Positions 8,473 to 17,699 of a stretch of DNA of 64,000 bases are shown here, in pieces. The position numbers and the translations under genes are program-made. Numbering within the stretch: position 1 is the first letter of the stretch; each line of letters begins with the position of its first letter. The notes under the pieces were generated by a model. That model was not told where the DNA came from. It saw nothing but the letters and a program-made list of their open reading frames with translations, and ran no database searches. This DNA comes from HRBIN12 sp964447335 (GTDB lineage Bacteria; Actinomycetota; UBA4738; HRBIN12): NCBI GenBank assembly GCA_964447335.1, contig CAYUSA010000008.1, positions 1 to 64,000 on the forward strand, read 5' to 3'.

Positions 8473-10125
8473 TCAACCCACCCGGTGGACGTTCGCCCAG
8501 GTCGCCTTCGAGAGCTGGTTCCAGCTCCCCTGCGGGGACAGCACGTAGCCGGCCCAGTCCTTGCTCCATGCCTCCACCACCTCGCGGTAGTCGAGCATGA
8601 TGTACGGCTTGTCGTCGAACAGGATCTGCTGCATCTGCCAGACGATCTCCCTGCGCTGATCCTCGTCCAGGGTCGTGCTCTGCTGGTCGTAGAGCGCGTC
8701 GTACTCCGGGTTCGTGTAGGCGGAGTCGCTCCAGCCGAACCACTGGTCGGTGGTCATCGCGGCGAGCATGAAGTCGGGGTCGACGAGCGCGATCCAGTAC
8801 CACATCGCGAGATCCCAGTTCTTGTAGTCGTCCTCGATCATCTCGTTCCAGACCGCCGTCGAGTCCTGCAGGCGCTCGTTCAGCTTGACCCCGACCTGCT
8901 CGAGGCTCGCCTGCACGATCTGGAACTCGCGCTCGATGCCCTCGACGTCGTTCGGCAGGAGCACCTCGTACTCCATCGGGTGGCCGTTCGCGATCCGGAC
9001 GCCGTCGGGCCCCATGGCGTACCCGAGCTCGTCGAGCATCTGGTTCGCCAGGTCGGGATCGTAGGTCTCGGACTGGATGTCCGAGTTATGCCAGATGCCG
9101 GTCGAGGGCGGGATGATCGTCGTCGCCGGCTCGGCGTATCCGCCCCTGACCACGTCGACGATCTGCTGCTTGTCGATCGCATGGGCGAACGCCTCGCGCA
9201 ACGTGGGGTCGAGCAGCTCGAGGTTGTTCGCCTTGTCGGGGTTCGAGTTGAAGATGAAGTCGTCCTCGGTGACGCCCGGCGTCGTGACGATCTCGATGCT
9301 CGGGTCCGCCTGTAGTGCTTCGATCGCGTTCGGCGGCACCGCGTGGATGGAGTCGATCTCCCCGTTCAACAGCGCCTGCACCATCGCGTCGGGGTTCGTG
9401 TAGAACTTCACGCCGTAGCCGTCGATGTGCGGCTTCGGCCCGTAGTAGTTGGGGTTCGCTTCGAACTTCGCGAAGTCGCGCTTCTGGTACTCGGTGAGGA
9501 TGAACGGTCCACCGGACACGATCGGCGGCGCGTTGTCGAAGGCCTTCAGGTCCTTGCCGTCGTTGCCCTCGTGCTGCGACCAGATGTGCTCCGGGAGGAT
9601 CGGGACGTGATTGAGGTTCCCGAGCACGTGCCCGACCGGCTGGTCGTACTGGAGCACCAGCGTGTTCGCGTCGGTGGCCTCGGCGCTGCCGATGTGCGCC
9701 ACGTACGCGCCCGCGTTCCCCGTGGGCCCGTCCTGATACGTCATGATCAGGTTGAACGTGTACGCCGCGTCCTCGGCGGTGAGCGGCTGGCCGTCGGACC
9801 ACTTCGCGTTCGGCGCCGTGTGGAAGGTCCACGTCAGCCCGTCGTCCGACGTGTCCCAGCCGGTGGCGAAGTCTCCCGTGAACTCGAGGTTCTCGTCGTA
9901 CTGCACGAGGTACGGGTAGATCGACTGGTAGGCGTTCACGGGAGCCTGGTTGAAGGACACGAACGGGTTGAGCGCGTCGATCGAGCCGGTGTCCCCGATC
10001 CGGAGCACGCCGCCCTCGACGATGCCGCCGCTCGGGGTCGCCTTCTCGCCGCCACCCCCGGTGCACGCCGCGGCGGTCAGCACCACCGCGGAAACGACGG
10101 CTCCGAGCCTGACCCACCTGCGCAT
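8473..10125 (-). CDS. dppA: peptide ABC transporter substrate-binding lipoprotein (family 5)
   Basis: Extracellular solute-binding protein of 550 residues that captures oligopeptides or a related ligand for DppBCDF. The signal sequence at residues 1-20 ends in a lipobox-like LTAAAC, so it should be lipid-anchored on the outer face of the membrane. The family 5 pattern follows: FATGWDTSDDGLTWTFHTAP, KWSDGQPLTAEDAAYTFNLI and later LREAFAHAIDKQQIVDVV. The start at ATG 10123-10125 has a strong AGGAGG about 7 bp upstream. It is the first gene of the dpp operon, so the promoter should lie in the 10126-10500 gap. The ligand cannot be predicted. Confidence 0.94.
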   Translation of the reverse strand: MRRWVRLGAVVSAVVLTAAACTGGGGEKATPSGGIVEGGVLRIGDTGSIDALNPFVSFNQAPVNAYQSIYPYLVQYDENLEFTGDFATGWDTSDDGLTWTFHTAPNAKWSDGQPLTAEDAAYTFNLIMTYQDGPTGNAGAYVAHIGSAEATDANTLVLQYDQPVGHVLGNLNHVPILPEHIWSQHEGNDGKDLKAFDNAPPIVSGGPFILTEYQKRDFAKFEANPNYYGPKPHIDGYGVKFYTNPDAMVQALLNGEIDSIHAVPPNAIEALQADPSIEIVTTPGVTEDDFIFNSNPDKANNLELLDPTLREAFAHAIDKQQIVDVVRGGYAEPATTIIPPSTGIWHNSDIQSETYDPDLANQMLDELGYAMGPDGVRIANGHPMEYEVLLPNDVEGIEREFQIVQASLEQVGVKLNERLQDSTAVWNEMIEDDYKNWDLAMWYWIALVDPDFMLAAMTTDQWFGWSDSAYTNPEYDALYDQQSTTLDEDQRREIVWQMQQILFDDKPYIMLDYREVVEAWSKDWAGYVLSPQGSWNQLSKATWANVHRVG

Positions 10126-10500
10126 GTCGCCCTCCTCCTGGACCGATCCCGCCGGGCGGCCCCTCGTCCGTCCCACGCACGCGGTTGCGCGCCCATGCGG
10201 ACCTCGGCCACAGCACTCCACACGGTCTCCCGGGTCCGTTCCCAGCCAGCACACGACCGCTCCGCGGACGCTCTCATGCCCGCAAGAGCGCTCGGCAGGG
10301 CCGGTTGCCCTGGTGTGGCGGGGCTGAGTGGAGGGTGCGAGCACGGCGGGCGCGCGAGGCTCGAATGCAGGTGGACCCCCCGGCCGACCCTTCCTCGTAT
10401 CCCACGGATCCGCGAACTGCGGGCGGATCCGGGTCTTCGCGCCCCACAGGCCCGTCGACGACCCGGCGCCCCGCACCCGTCCCGCCGTGACGTATCCCCG
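10126..10500. other. 375-bp divergent intergenic region between dppA and the PAS-array gene
   Basis: There is no convincing gene here. The stretch must hold the promoter of the dpp operon (minus) and of the PAS-array gene (plus). Only the ribosome-binding site of dppA is clear, immediately left of 10140. I see no strong -10 element, hairpin terminator or riboswitch. Open frames crossing it have the base pattern of GC-rich noise. Confidence 0.6.
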
Positions 10501-12720
10501 ATGCTGCGTACCATGGGCACGATGAAGACCGAGGACGGGGCGCGCATCCCGGCGCTCGAAGGCTGGAGCGACCAGCTCTACCGCAACCTCGTCGAGCGCG
10601 TGCCAGCGGTCGTCTACGTCGACTCGGACGAGCAGCGCCCCGAGACCCTCTTCATCAGCCCCCAGGTCGAGCAGCTCACGGGGCACGCGCCGGCGGAGTT
10701 CCTCTCCGAGCCCGAGCTCTGGTACCGACTCACGCATCCCGCCGACGTCGCGCGCATCGCCGACGCGTGGCGGGTGACCCGCGCCGAGGAGGGCGTGTTC
10801 GAGTGCGAGTACCGGCTCTTCCGCCCCGACGGATCGGTCGTTTGGATCCGCGACCACGCCCTGCCCGTGCGCGACGAGCAGGGACGGGTCGCCTTCTGGC
10901 AGGGCGTGCTCTACGACGTGACCCTCGCCAAGCGTGCCGAGCACGAGCTCCGCGAGGCGCGCGAGAAGTACCAGGCGCTCGTCGAGAACCTGCCGGCCGT
11001 GGTCTACATGGTCGCCCCCGACGACGACCGCCGGACGATGTACGTGAGCCCCCAGGTCGAGCGTGCCCTCGGCTACCCGCGCGAGGAGTGGCTCGGGCAG
11101 CCCGACATCTGGATGGAGCTCCTGCACCCCGACGACCGGGAGCGGACGCTCGAGGCCCACGACCGCCACAACCAGTCGGGCGAGCCGTGGAGCCGCGAGT
11201 ACCGGCTCATCGCGGCCGACGGGCGCCCGGTGTGGTTCCGCGACGTGGCCACGCTCGTGCGGGACGCGGAGGGCCGGCCCTTGCACTGGCAGGGCCTCCA
11301 GCTGGACATCACCGAGCGGAAGGCCGTCGAGGAGGAGCTGCGGCGAGCCCGCGACGAGCTGGAGCATCGCGTCGCCGAGCGCACGGCCGAGCTCGCCGAG
11401 GCGAACGAGCTCATGGCGCTCGAGATCGGCGAGCGCCGCCGGGCCGAGGCCGAGCTCACGGTGGCCGAGCAACGCTTCCGGCTCCTCGTCGAGCACATCC
11501 CCGCCGTCACCTACAGCTGGCACATGGGCGATCGGGCCGCGGCCCCCTACACGAGCCCCCGCATCGAGCAGCTCCTCGGCTACACCGTCGAGGAGTGGCA
11601 CGAGGACCGCGACTTCTGGATGTCGCGCCTGCACCCGGACGACCGCTCGGCCGTGATCGCGGCGATGCTCCGCTCCGAGACGACCGGCGAGCCCTTCAGC
11701 GCCGAGTACCGGTTCCTGCACAAGGACGGGCACATCGTGTGGGTCCAGGACGAGGCGATGCTCGTCTCGCGCGACCCCGACGGCCGGCCGCGCATGTTCC
11801 AGGGGTTCACGCTGGACATCACCGCACGCAAGGAAGCGGAGGCCAAGGCCGGGGAGTCCGAGCTTCGATACCGGGACCTCGCCGAGCAGGTGCCGGCCAT
11901 CATCTATCTGATGGAGCAGCGCTCCGACGCTGCGGGGTACGCGATCACGTACGTGAGCCCGCACATCCGCACGCTCCTCGGCCGCGAGCCCGAGGAGTGG
12001 CGGACCGACGAGGACTGGCTCGCCTGCGTGCACCCGGACGACCTCGAGCGGGTCGGGCGCGCGATCGCCGAGTTCGACGCGAGCGGGGAGCCGTGGAGCG
12101 TCGAGTACCGGCTGCTGCACCGCGACGGGCACCCGGTCTGGGTCCGCGACGACGGCCGGGTGCTCGAGCGGGACGCCGCCGGCCGGCCCCTGGTCCTGCA
12201 GGGGCTCGCCATCGACCTCACCGACCGTCACGCGGCCAGCCAGGACGCGCTCGAGGCCGAGGAGCGATACCGGGTCCTCGTCGAGCAGCTCCCCGCCATG
12301 GTCTACATCGAGAGTCCGTCCTCCGCCACCGGTCAGACGCACTTCCGGTATCTGTCGCCCCAGACCGAGCGGATCCTCGGCTATCCGGTCTCCGAGCTCA
12401 TGGCCGACCCCTCGCACTTCGAGCGGATGCTCCATCCCGACGATCGCGAGCGCGTGCTCCGGGCCGACGCCCGCGCCGGCGAGACCGGAGAGCCCTTCGA
12501 CGAGGAGTACCGCGTTATCGCGGCCGACGGGCGCGTCGTGTGGCTCCACAGCCGGGCCACGCTCGTGCGCGGGGAGAAGGGCAACCTCGGCTACTGGCAC
12601 GGTGTCGCCCTGGACGTCACCGAGCGCCACCGCGCGCAGGAGCACCTCCTCGAGCTCGAGCAGCGGTACCAAGACCTCGCCGCTCGCACGTTCCGCACCC
12701 TCGGCCTCGAGGCGGACTAG
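10501..12720 (+). CDS. PAS-domain array protein without output domain
   Basis: The 739-residue soluble protein consists of five consecutive PAS/PAC sensor units of about 125 residues, starting near residues 20, 155, 335, 465 and 595. Each carries the pattern YRxLVExxPAxxY, then SPQxExxLGY, then HPDDRERV, EYRLIAxDG and WxGxxxDVTER. A coiled-coil linker lies between units two and three (VEEELRRARDELEHRVAERT). There is no kinase, GGDEF, EAL, HTH or phosphatase domain. No signal peptide or membrane helix is visible, so it is probably cytoplasmic. The start is uncertain between ATG 10501, 10513 and 10522; none has a good ribosome-binding site. The gene ends in a 4-bp CTAG overlap with the convergent histidine kinase, whose PAS units are of the same type. 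It might act as a ligand-sensing partner of that kinase. Confidence 0.88.
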   Translation: MLRTMGTMKTEDGARIPALEGWSDQLYRNLVERVPAVVYVDSDEQRPETLFISPQVEQLTGHAPAEFLSEPELWYRLTHPADVARIADAWRVTRAEEGVFECEYRLFRPDGSVVWIRDHALPVRDEQGRVAFWQGVLYDVTLAKRAEHELREAREKYQALVENLPAVVYMVAPDDDRRTMYVSPQVERALGYPREEWLGQPDIWMELLHPDDRERTLEAHDRHNQSGEPWSREYRLIAADGRPVWFRDVATLVRDAEGRPLHWQGLQLDITERKAVEEELRRARDELEHRVAERTAELAEANELMALEIGERRRAEAELTVAEQRFRLLVEHIPAVTYSWHMGDRAAAPYTSPRIEQLLGYTVEEWHEDRDFWMSRLHPDDRSAVIAAMLRSETTGEPFSAEYRFLHKDGHIVWVQDEAMLVSRDPDGRPRMFQGFTLDITARKEAEAKAGESELRYRDLAEQVPAIIYLMEQRSDAAGYAITYVSPHIRTLLGREPEEWRTDEDWLACVHPDDLERVGRAIAEFDASGEPWSVEYRLLHRDGHPVWVRDDGRVLERDAAGRPLVLQGLAIDLTDRHAASQDALEAEERYRVLVEQLPAMVYIESPSSATGQTHFRYLSPQTERILGYPVSELMADPSHFERMLHPDDRERVLRADARAGETGEPFDEEYRVIAADGRVVWLHSRATLVRGEKGNLGYWHGVALDVTERHRAQEHLLELEQRYQDLAARTFRTLGLEAD

Positions 12721-15305
12721 CGCCTCGACGAGCCGGGCAGCCAGAACTCGACGTAGGTTCCCCCGCCGGGACGCGGTCCGAACTCGAGCCATCCGCCCAT
12801 GAGAGCCGCCCGCTCCTGCATGCCGCGGAGCCCGAGGTGCCCGGGCTCGCTCGTCGTCCCCGGCGTGATCCCGGCGCCGTCGTCCTCGACGGTTACCACC
12901 ATGCCGCCGTCGCGCTCCTCGAGCCGCACGATCACGTTGCTCGCCTTGGCGTGCTTACGCACGTTCGAGAGGGCTTCCTGCACGATCCGGAACGCGGCCG
13001 TGCGCGCCTCGATCGGCAGCTCCTTCTGCGTCCGGTCGTCGATCTGTAGCTCGAAGCCCGTGGCCTCCTCGGCTCGTGTCGCGAGCTCGACGACCGCGGT
13101 ACCCAGGCCGGACTCGAGCGACGGAGGAGACAGCTCGAACAGCAAACGCCGAAGCCGCTCGATCGCGCGCTGGACGCTCGTGCGGAGTCGCTCGACCCGC
13201 GCGAGGAGGTCGGGATCGCCGGTGTGCTCCGCGAACAGGTCGAGCTGCATCCCCACCGCGACCATCGCCTGGATCGGATCGTCGTGGATGTCCGACGCGA
13301 TGCGGGCACGCTCCTCCTCCTGCGCCTCGACCAGGGTCGAGAGGAGCTCCTCGCGCTCGCGTTCGGCTCGGACGCGTTCGGTCACGTCGCGCGTTACGCC
13401 CAACACGAGCTGCACCTGGCCGTGCTCATCGAAGATCGGTTGTCCGCCCCAGGTCTCGAGTACCACCTGCCGGCCATCGCGGAGCGTCATCGTCACGCGC
13501 ATCGGCGAGCCCCGCTCCCCTCCGGCCGCGACAGCCAGGTCCGAGCGCACGCTGTCCGCGTTCAGCGGGCCCAGTACCTCGACCACGTTGCGGCCCACCA
13601 GGTCTTCCGGCCGAAGCCCCAGCAGACGCTCGTGGGAGGGGGACGCGAACACGATCGTTCCGTCGGGCTCGACGAGTGTGATGAGGTCGGACGAGTTCTC
13701 GACGACCAGGCGGTACCGCTCCTCGGCCTGGCGGAGCGCCTGCGCGGCCTCGTGTTGCTCGGTGACGTCCAGGGCGACACCCTGCCAGGACAAGGGCGCC
13801 CCCTGCTCGTCGAAGATCGGCGCGGCCCGTCCGTGCAGCCAGGCGACCGATCCGTCCGGCCGCGCCACCCGGAACACCGAATCGAACGCACCTTCTTCCG
13901 CCGAAGCTCGGCCGACCTCCCGCACGACGCGCTCGCGATCGCCGGGATGGACGAGGGTGGCGAAGCGCGCCGGATCGCCGAGCAGCTCCTCGGCCGGGTA
14001 GCCGAAGATCTGCTCGACCTGCGGGCTGAGGAACGTGAAGTACATGTCCGAGGGTGCCCCACCGCGAACGAGCGCGAAGGAGACGGCCGGCAGCTGCTCG
14101 ACGAGCGTCCGGTAGCGCTCCTCGGCCTCGCGGAGTGCACCCTCGGCGCTCTTCTGGGGTGTCACGTCGAGCGCGACACCGTGCCAGAACCTGGGCGCGC
14201 CGTTCTCGTCCCGAACGAGCGACGCGAGGCTGTGCATCCACACGGTCCGACCGTCCCGTGCGATGAGCCGGTAGACGGAGTCGAACGGCTCGCCGGTCGC
14301 CTCGGCGTGCGCGTTCTCCGCGACCACCCGCTCCAGGTCGTCGGGGTGAACGAGCCGGAGGTAGCCGTCGGGCGGAGCGTTGGTCTCGGCCGCCGTATAC
14401 CCGAGGATCGACTCCACCTGCGGGCTGAGGTACACGAAGTCCGTCTTCCGCGCGTCGCTGCTGGGCAGCTCGATGTACGTGATCGCCGGCAGCGCCTCGA
14501 CGAGCGAGCGGTACAGGCTCTCGGCCTCCCGGAGCGCCTCATCCGCACGGCGGCGCTCCGAGACGTCCCTCGCGAGGAAGGACACCGTCGCCGCGCTACC
14601 CGCGATCGGCTCGATCCTCGCGAGCCGGCCGAGGAACCAGCGGCGCGCGCCGCCCACCTCCAGCTCGTACTCGAGGGTCTCCGGACGACCGGTCTCGGCG
14701 ACCCGCGTGACGGCCTCCTCGAACGGCCGGCCCGTCTCCGGCCCGAGGATCTCGACGATCCGTCGGCCCACCAGCTCCGAGGCCGGGGCGGCGAGCAGCT
14801 CCTCGTTCCCGGTCCACACGTTCAGGTACGTGCCGTCCGAGGCGAACTCGAACACGATCTCGTCGATCGAGCCCACGAGCGCGCGCATGCGCGCCTCGCG
14901 TTCCCGGATCTCGCGCTCGGCGCGGACCTGCTCGGTCACGTCCGTGGCGACGACCGGCCGTGCGGGCCGGCCGCGGAACGTCATCTGGCTGGAGACGACG
15001 TCCACGTCGATCAGGGACCCGTCCTTGCGACGGTGACGCCACACCCCCGCGCGATAGCCGATCGGATGCGGAGCGCGGATCGTGTCGAGCAGCGCCGGTA
15101 CGTCCTCGGCGGGCCGGATGTCGGCGATCGTGAGGGCGAGGAACTCCTCGGACGTGTAGCCGTAGTGCCGCAGCGCCTCGTCGTTCGCGGCAAGGATCCG
15201 AAGGGACTCCTGGTCGTATGCGAAGACCGGCACCGGGAACGCGTCCAGGATCGGCCCGAACGTCTCGCCGCCCGCGAGAGGGTCACCTTCCGATCGGTCC
15301 GTCAC
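12717..15305 (-). CDS. multi-PAS sensor histidine kinase (HisKA_3/NarL class)
   Basis: The 862-residue protein has about five PAS/PAC units over residues 10-640, then a dimerisation/phospho-acceptor helix with RIASDIHDDPIQA (phospho-acceptor His674), then a HATPase domain with N-box EALSNVRKHAKA, G1 box EDDGAGI and G2 box HLGLRGMQERA. This is the kinase class that normally phosphorylates LuxR/NarL-type response regulators, but none is adjacent, so it is an orphan here. I chose GTG 15303-15305 because AGGAGGAGA lies about 10 bp upstream; an in-frame TTG at 15365 would add 20 residues. No membrane segment is seen. PAS units three and four resemble those of the neighbouring PAS array, suggesting repeat amplification across the two genes. 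Confidence 0.92.
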   Translation of the reverse strand: MTDRSEGDPLAGGETFGPILDAFPVPVFAYDQESLRILAANDEALRHYGYTSEEFLALTIADIRPAEDVPALLDTIRAPHPIGYRAGVWRHRRKDGSLIDVDVVSSQMTFRGRPARPVVATDVTEQVRAEREIREREARMRALVGSIDEIVFEFASDGTYLNVWTGNEELLAAPASELVGRRIVEILGPETGRPFEEAVTRVAETGRPETLEYELEVGGARRWFLGRLARIEPIAGSAATVSFLARDVSERRRADEALREAESLYRSLVEALPAITYIELPSSDARKTDFVYLSPQVESILGYTAAETNAPPDGYLRLVHPDDLERVVAENAHAEATGEPFDSVYRLIARDGRTVWMHSLASLVRDENGAPRFWHGVALDVTPQKSAEGALREAEERYRTLVEQLPAVSFALVRGGAPSDMYFTFLSPQVEQIFGYPAEELLGDPARFATLVHPGDRERVVREVGRASAEEGAFDSVFRVARPDGSVAWLHGRAAPIFDEQGAPLSWQGVALDVTEQHEAAQALRQAEERYRLVVENSSDLITLVEPDGTIVFASPSHERLLGLRPEDLVGRNVVEVLGPLNADSVRSDLAVAAGGERGSPMRVTMTLRDGRQVVLETWGGQPIFDEHGQVQLVLGVTRDVTERVRAEREREELLSTLVEAQEEERARIASDIHDDPIQAMVAVGMQLDLFAEHTGDPDLLARVERLRTSVQRAIERLRRLLFELSPPSLESGLGTAVVELATRAEEATGFELQIDDRTQKELPIEARTAAFRIVQEALSNVRKHAKASNVIVRLEERDGGMVVTVEDDGAGITPGTTSEPGHLGLRGMQERAALMGGWLEFGPRPGGGTYVEFWLPGSSRR

Positions 15306-15375
15306 GTCCCGAACTTCTCCTCCTGAGGCCGGCTCCACGGTAGTGCGTGGGTCCAACCCGGACAACCGAGCGGGC

Positions 15376-16647
15376 TCAGATGCGCGGCCGGAGCTCGCGC
15401 AGCGACTCGGGCAGGTACGGGTGGAGCGCCGAGGGGAGCGCCACCGACCCGTCCTCGCGCTGGTGGTTCTCCAAGATCGAGATGAGCGTGCGCGACATGG
15501 CCGTCGCGGTGCCGTTCAGGGTGTGCAGCGGCTCGACCTTGCCGTCGGCACGCCGCACGCGGGTCTGCAGGCGTCGAGCCTGGTAGTCCGTGCAGTTCGA
15601 GCAGGACGTGAGCTCTCGGTAGCGGCCCTGCCCGGGAAGCCAGACCTCGAGGTCGTACTTCTTCGCGGCGCTGCCGCCGAGGTCGCCGGCCGCGATGTTC
15701 ACGACCCGGTACGGCAGCTCGAGGCTGCCGACGATCTCCTCCTCGATGCCGACCATGAGCTCGTGCTCGTCCCAGGAGTCCTCGGGGCGGCAGAAGCTGA
15801 ACATCTCGACCTTGTCGAACTGGTGGACGCGGAACATGCCGCCCATGTCCTTGCCGTACGTGCCGGCCTCGCGCCGGAAGCACGTCGAGTACCCGGCGTA
15901 GCGCATCGGCAGGTCGGCGTCGTCGAGGATCTCGCCCATCCGGTACGCCGCGAGCGGGACCTCCGAGGTCCCGACGAGGTACAGCTCGTCCTCGGTCGTG
16001 ACGTACAGGTTCACCTCGTCGGTCGGCAGGAACCCGGTGCCGTACATCGCCTCCTCGCGCACGAGCACGGGCGGGATGACCGGCAGGAAGCCTTTGGCCG
16101 CAAGGATCCCGAACGCGTGCTGCACGAGCGCGAACTGCACGTGCACGATGTCGCCGAGCAGGTACACGAACCTGGACCCGCTCGTCCGGACCCCGCGCTC
16201 GGTATCGAGGATGCCGAGGAGCTCGCCGAGCGCGACGTGGTCCCTCGGCTCGAAGCCGAAGGCAGGCGGCTCGCCGTGCCGGCGGACCTCGACCGCGTCC
16301 TCGTCGGTGAAGCCGTCGGGAGCGCTCTCGTGCGGGACGTTCGGCGTCTGCGCGAGGAGCGCGGCGAGCGCCCGCTCGGCCTCCTCGAGCTTCGGCTCGT
16401 GCTCCTTCAGCTCCGCCGACACGCTCGCGACCTCGGCGATCAGCGGCTGTTTCTCCTCGCCCTGCGCGCGACCGATCGCCTTCGAGACCCGGTTCCGCGT
16501 CGCGCGGAGATCCTCGACGTAGGCGGTCAGCGCGCGCCGACGCTCGTCCAGCTCGAGCAGCTCGTCGACGGCCCCGGCGAGGTTGCGCCGTGCGAGCCCG
16601 ACCCGGAACGGCTCGGGGTCCTCCCGGATCGCCCTGACGTCGAGCAA
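15376..16647 (-). CDS. serS: seryl-tRNA synthetase
   Basis: Class II aminoacyl-tRNA synthetase that charges tRNA-Ser, 423 residues. The N-terminal 100 residues form the long antiparallel coiled-coil arm that grips the tRNA variable arm (LLELDERRRALTAYVEDL and following). Motif 2 is CFRREAGTYGKDMGGMFRVHQF and motif 3 ends TLNGTATAMSRTLISILENH. The start is TTG at 16645-16647, one base after the bactofilin stop, so serS is translationally linked to the upstream bactofilin and DUF4446 genes. A tRNA-Ser gene lies in the same window. Confidence 0.97.
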   Translation of the reverse strand: MLDVRAIREDPEPFRVGLARRNLAGAVDELLELDERRRALTAYVEDLRATRNRVSKAIGRAQGEEKQPLIAEVASVSAELKEHEPKLEEAERALAALLAQTPNVPHESAPDGFTDEDAVEVRRHGEPPAFGFEPRDHVALGELLGILDTERGVRTSGSRFVYLLGDIVHVQFALVQHAFGILAAKGFLPVIPPVLVREEAMYGTGFLPTDEVNLYVTTEDELYLVGTSEVPLAAYRMGEILDDADLPMRYAGYSTCFRREAGTYGKDMGGMFRVHQFDKVEMFSFCRPEDSWDEHELMVGIEEEIVGSLELPYRVVNIAAGDLGGSAAKKYDLEVWLPGQGRYRELTSCSNCTDYQARRLQTRVRRADGKVEPLHTLNGTATAMSRTLISILENHQREDGSVALPSALHPYLPESLRELRPRI

Positions 16648-16648
16648 C

Positions 16649-17125
16649 CTACGGGGCCTTCTCGGACGCCGGCTGCCCCTCCGGCCGCTGCGGGGGTGCG
16701 GCCGGCTGATCTCCGGGCGCCGGCTGATCCATGATGCTCTGCCCCTGGAAGGTCGCGCCCTCCTCGATGACGAGGGTCTTGGAGGTGATGTCGCCGTCGA
16801 CCCGGCCGCCGCGGGTGATCTCGGCCCGGCCCTTCACGACGATGCTGCCCTTGAACCGCCCCGCCACGGCGACGTTCTGCGCGCGGATGTCGGCCTCGAC
16901 CTGGCTCTGCGCCGAGAGCGTCACGTCGCCGTCGGCGTTGATCTGCCCCTTCACCGCTCCGTCGATCCGCAGCGAACCCGCCGAGACCACGGTGCCCTCG
17001 AGCTTCGCGCCCTGGCCGACGATCGTGACCTCCCCGCTCTGCTGCTCTGCCATCCGCCGTCCCTCCGTCTCGGGTGGTGCCTGCTCCGTCGATGCCGCTT
17101 CCGCGTCCTCGCGGCGCCAGATCAT
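16649..17125 (-). CDS. bactofilin-family polymer-forming protein
   Basis: The 158-residue protein has a central bactofilin/DUF583 beta-helix (about residues 30-125) made of short repeats such as GAKLEGTVVSAGSLRIDGAV, KGQINADGDVTLSAQSQVEA and ITRGGRVDGDITSKTLVIEE. Flanks are disordered, with a proline/glutamine-rich C-terminus. Bactofilins polymerise spontaneously into cytoskeletal filaments that scaffold cell-wall or polarity proteins. It starts at ATG 17123-17125, overlapping the DUF4446 stop by 4 bp. An internal ATG (MAEQQSGEV) could also serve. Its co-transcription with serS seems positional rather than functional. Confidence 0.9.
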   Translation of the reverse strand: MIWRREDAEAASTEQAPPETEGRRMAEQQSGEVTIVGQGAKLEGTVVSAGSLRIDGAVKGQINADGDVTLSAQSQVEADIRAQNVAVAGRFKGSIVVKGRAEITRGGRVDGDITSKTLVIEEGATFQGQSIMDQPAPGDQPAAPPQRPEGQPASEKAP

Positions 17126-17616
17126 GTCGCGTCCACCGCCTCCCGGGGCCGGTCGAGCGCCTGCCGGATCGCCTCTTCCTCTTCGAGCGACAGGTTGTAG
17201 CCGCTCTTCGCGGCGACGACCGGCTTGGCGTAGACGCGCGTGTCCTGCCGGCCGTTGATCGAGGTCACGACGACGCCGTTGCCGCGGTCGTCGAGCAGAG
17301 CGCACGAGAACGACAGCCGGCCGCCGACGTCCTCGAACGCGTCGTAGCGCACCAACCCGACCCGGCGCACCGCGCCCTCGATGAGCTGCTGCTGACCCTT
17401 GTCCGTGGAGTTCAGCGTCCGGACCGCGGCCTCGAGCCGCTGGATCCCGCGGGCGTGCCCCTCCAAGATCCCGCGCAGCGCATCGTCGAGGTGGATCGGG
17501 CCGCGAGGCTCGACGCGGCGGCGCCCCTGGCCGAGCGCCGAGAACACCAGCGCCAGCGCGCCGAGGGCGAGGGCGACGAGGACCATGAGGCTGAGCGTTT
17601 CGTTCGAGAACGTCAC
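17122..17616 (-). CDS. DUF4446 family membrane-anchored protein
   Basis: The 164-residue protein has one N-terminal transmembrane helix (about residues 8-30, LSLMVLVALALGALALVFSA), then a basic stretch and a helical/beta cytoplasmic domain. The typical DUF4446 core is present: VRRVGLVRYDAFEDVGGRLS, SFSCALLDDRGNGVVVTSI and NGRQDTRVYAKPV. The biochemical function of the family is unknown. It is first in the DUF4446-bactofilin-serS operon, so it may anchor or regulate the bactofilin filament at the membrane; that is inference. Confidence 0.88.
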   Translation of the reverse strand: MTFSNETLSLMVLVALALGALALVFSALGQGRRRVEPRGPIHLDDALRGILEGHARGIQRLEAAVRTLNSTDKGQQQLIEGAVRRVGLVRYDAFEDVGGRLSFSCALLDDRGNGVVVTSINGRQDTRVYAKPVVAAKSGYNLSLEEEEAIRQALDRPREAVDAT

Positions 17617-17699
17617 GGTGGAAGGACTCCCCCCAAACGGGCATCTACCTGGGGTTCTGCGAAGTCCTAGACTATACGACCCGAGGCCTGGACCGAACG

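Noticed and set aside
10126..12792. Very long open frame on the minus strand reading through from the dppA gene and antisense to the PAS-array gene
   Set aside because: It is a by-product of GC-rich codon use in the PAS array; dppA has a strong ribosome-binding site and signal peptide at 10125, and the longer translation has no recognisable domain.
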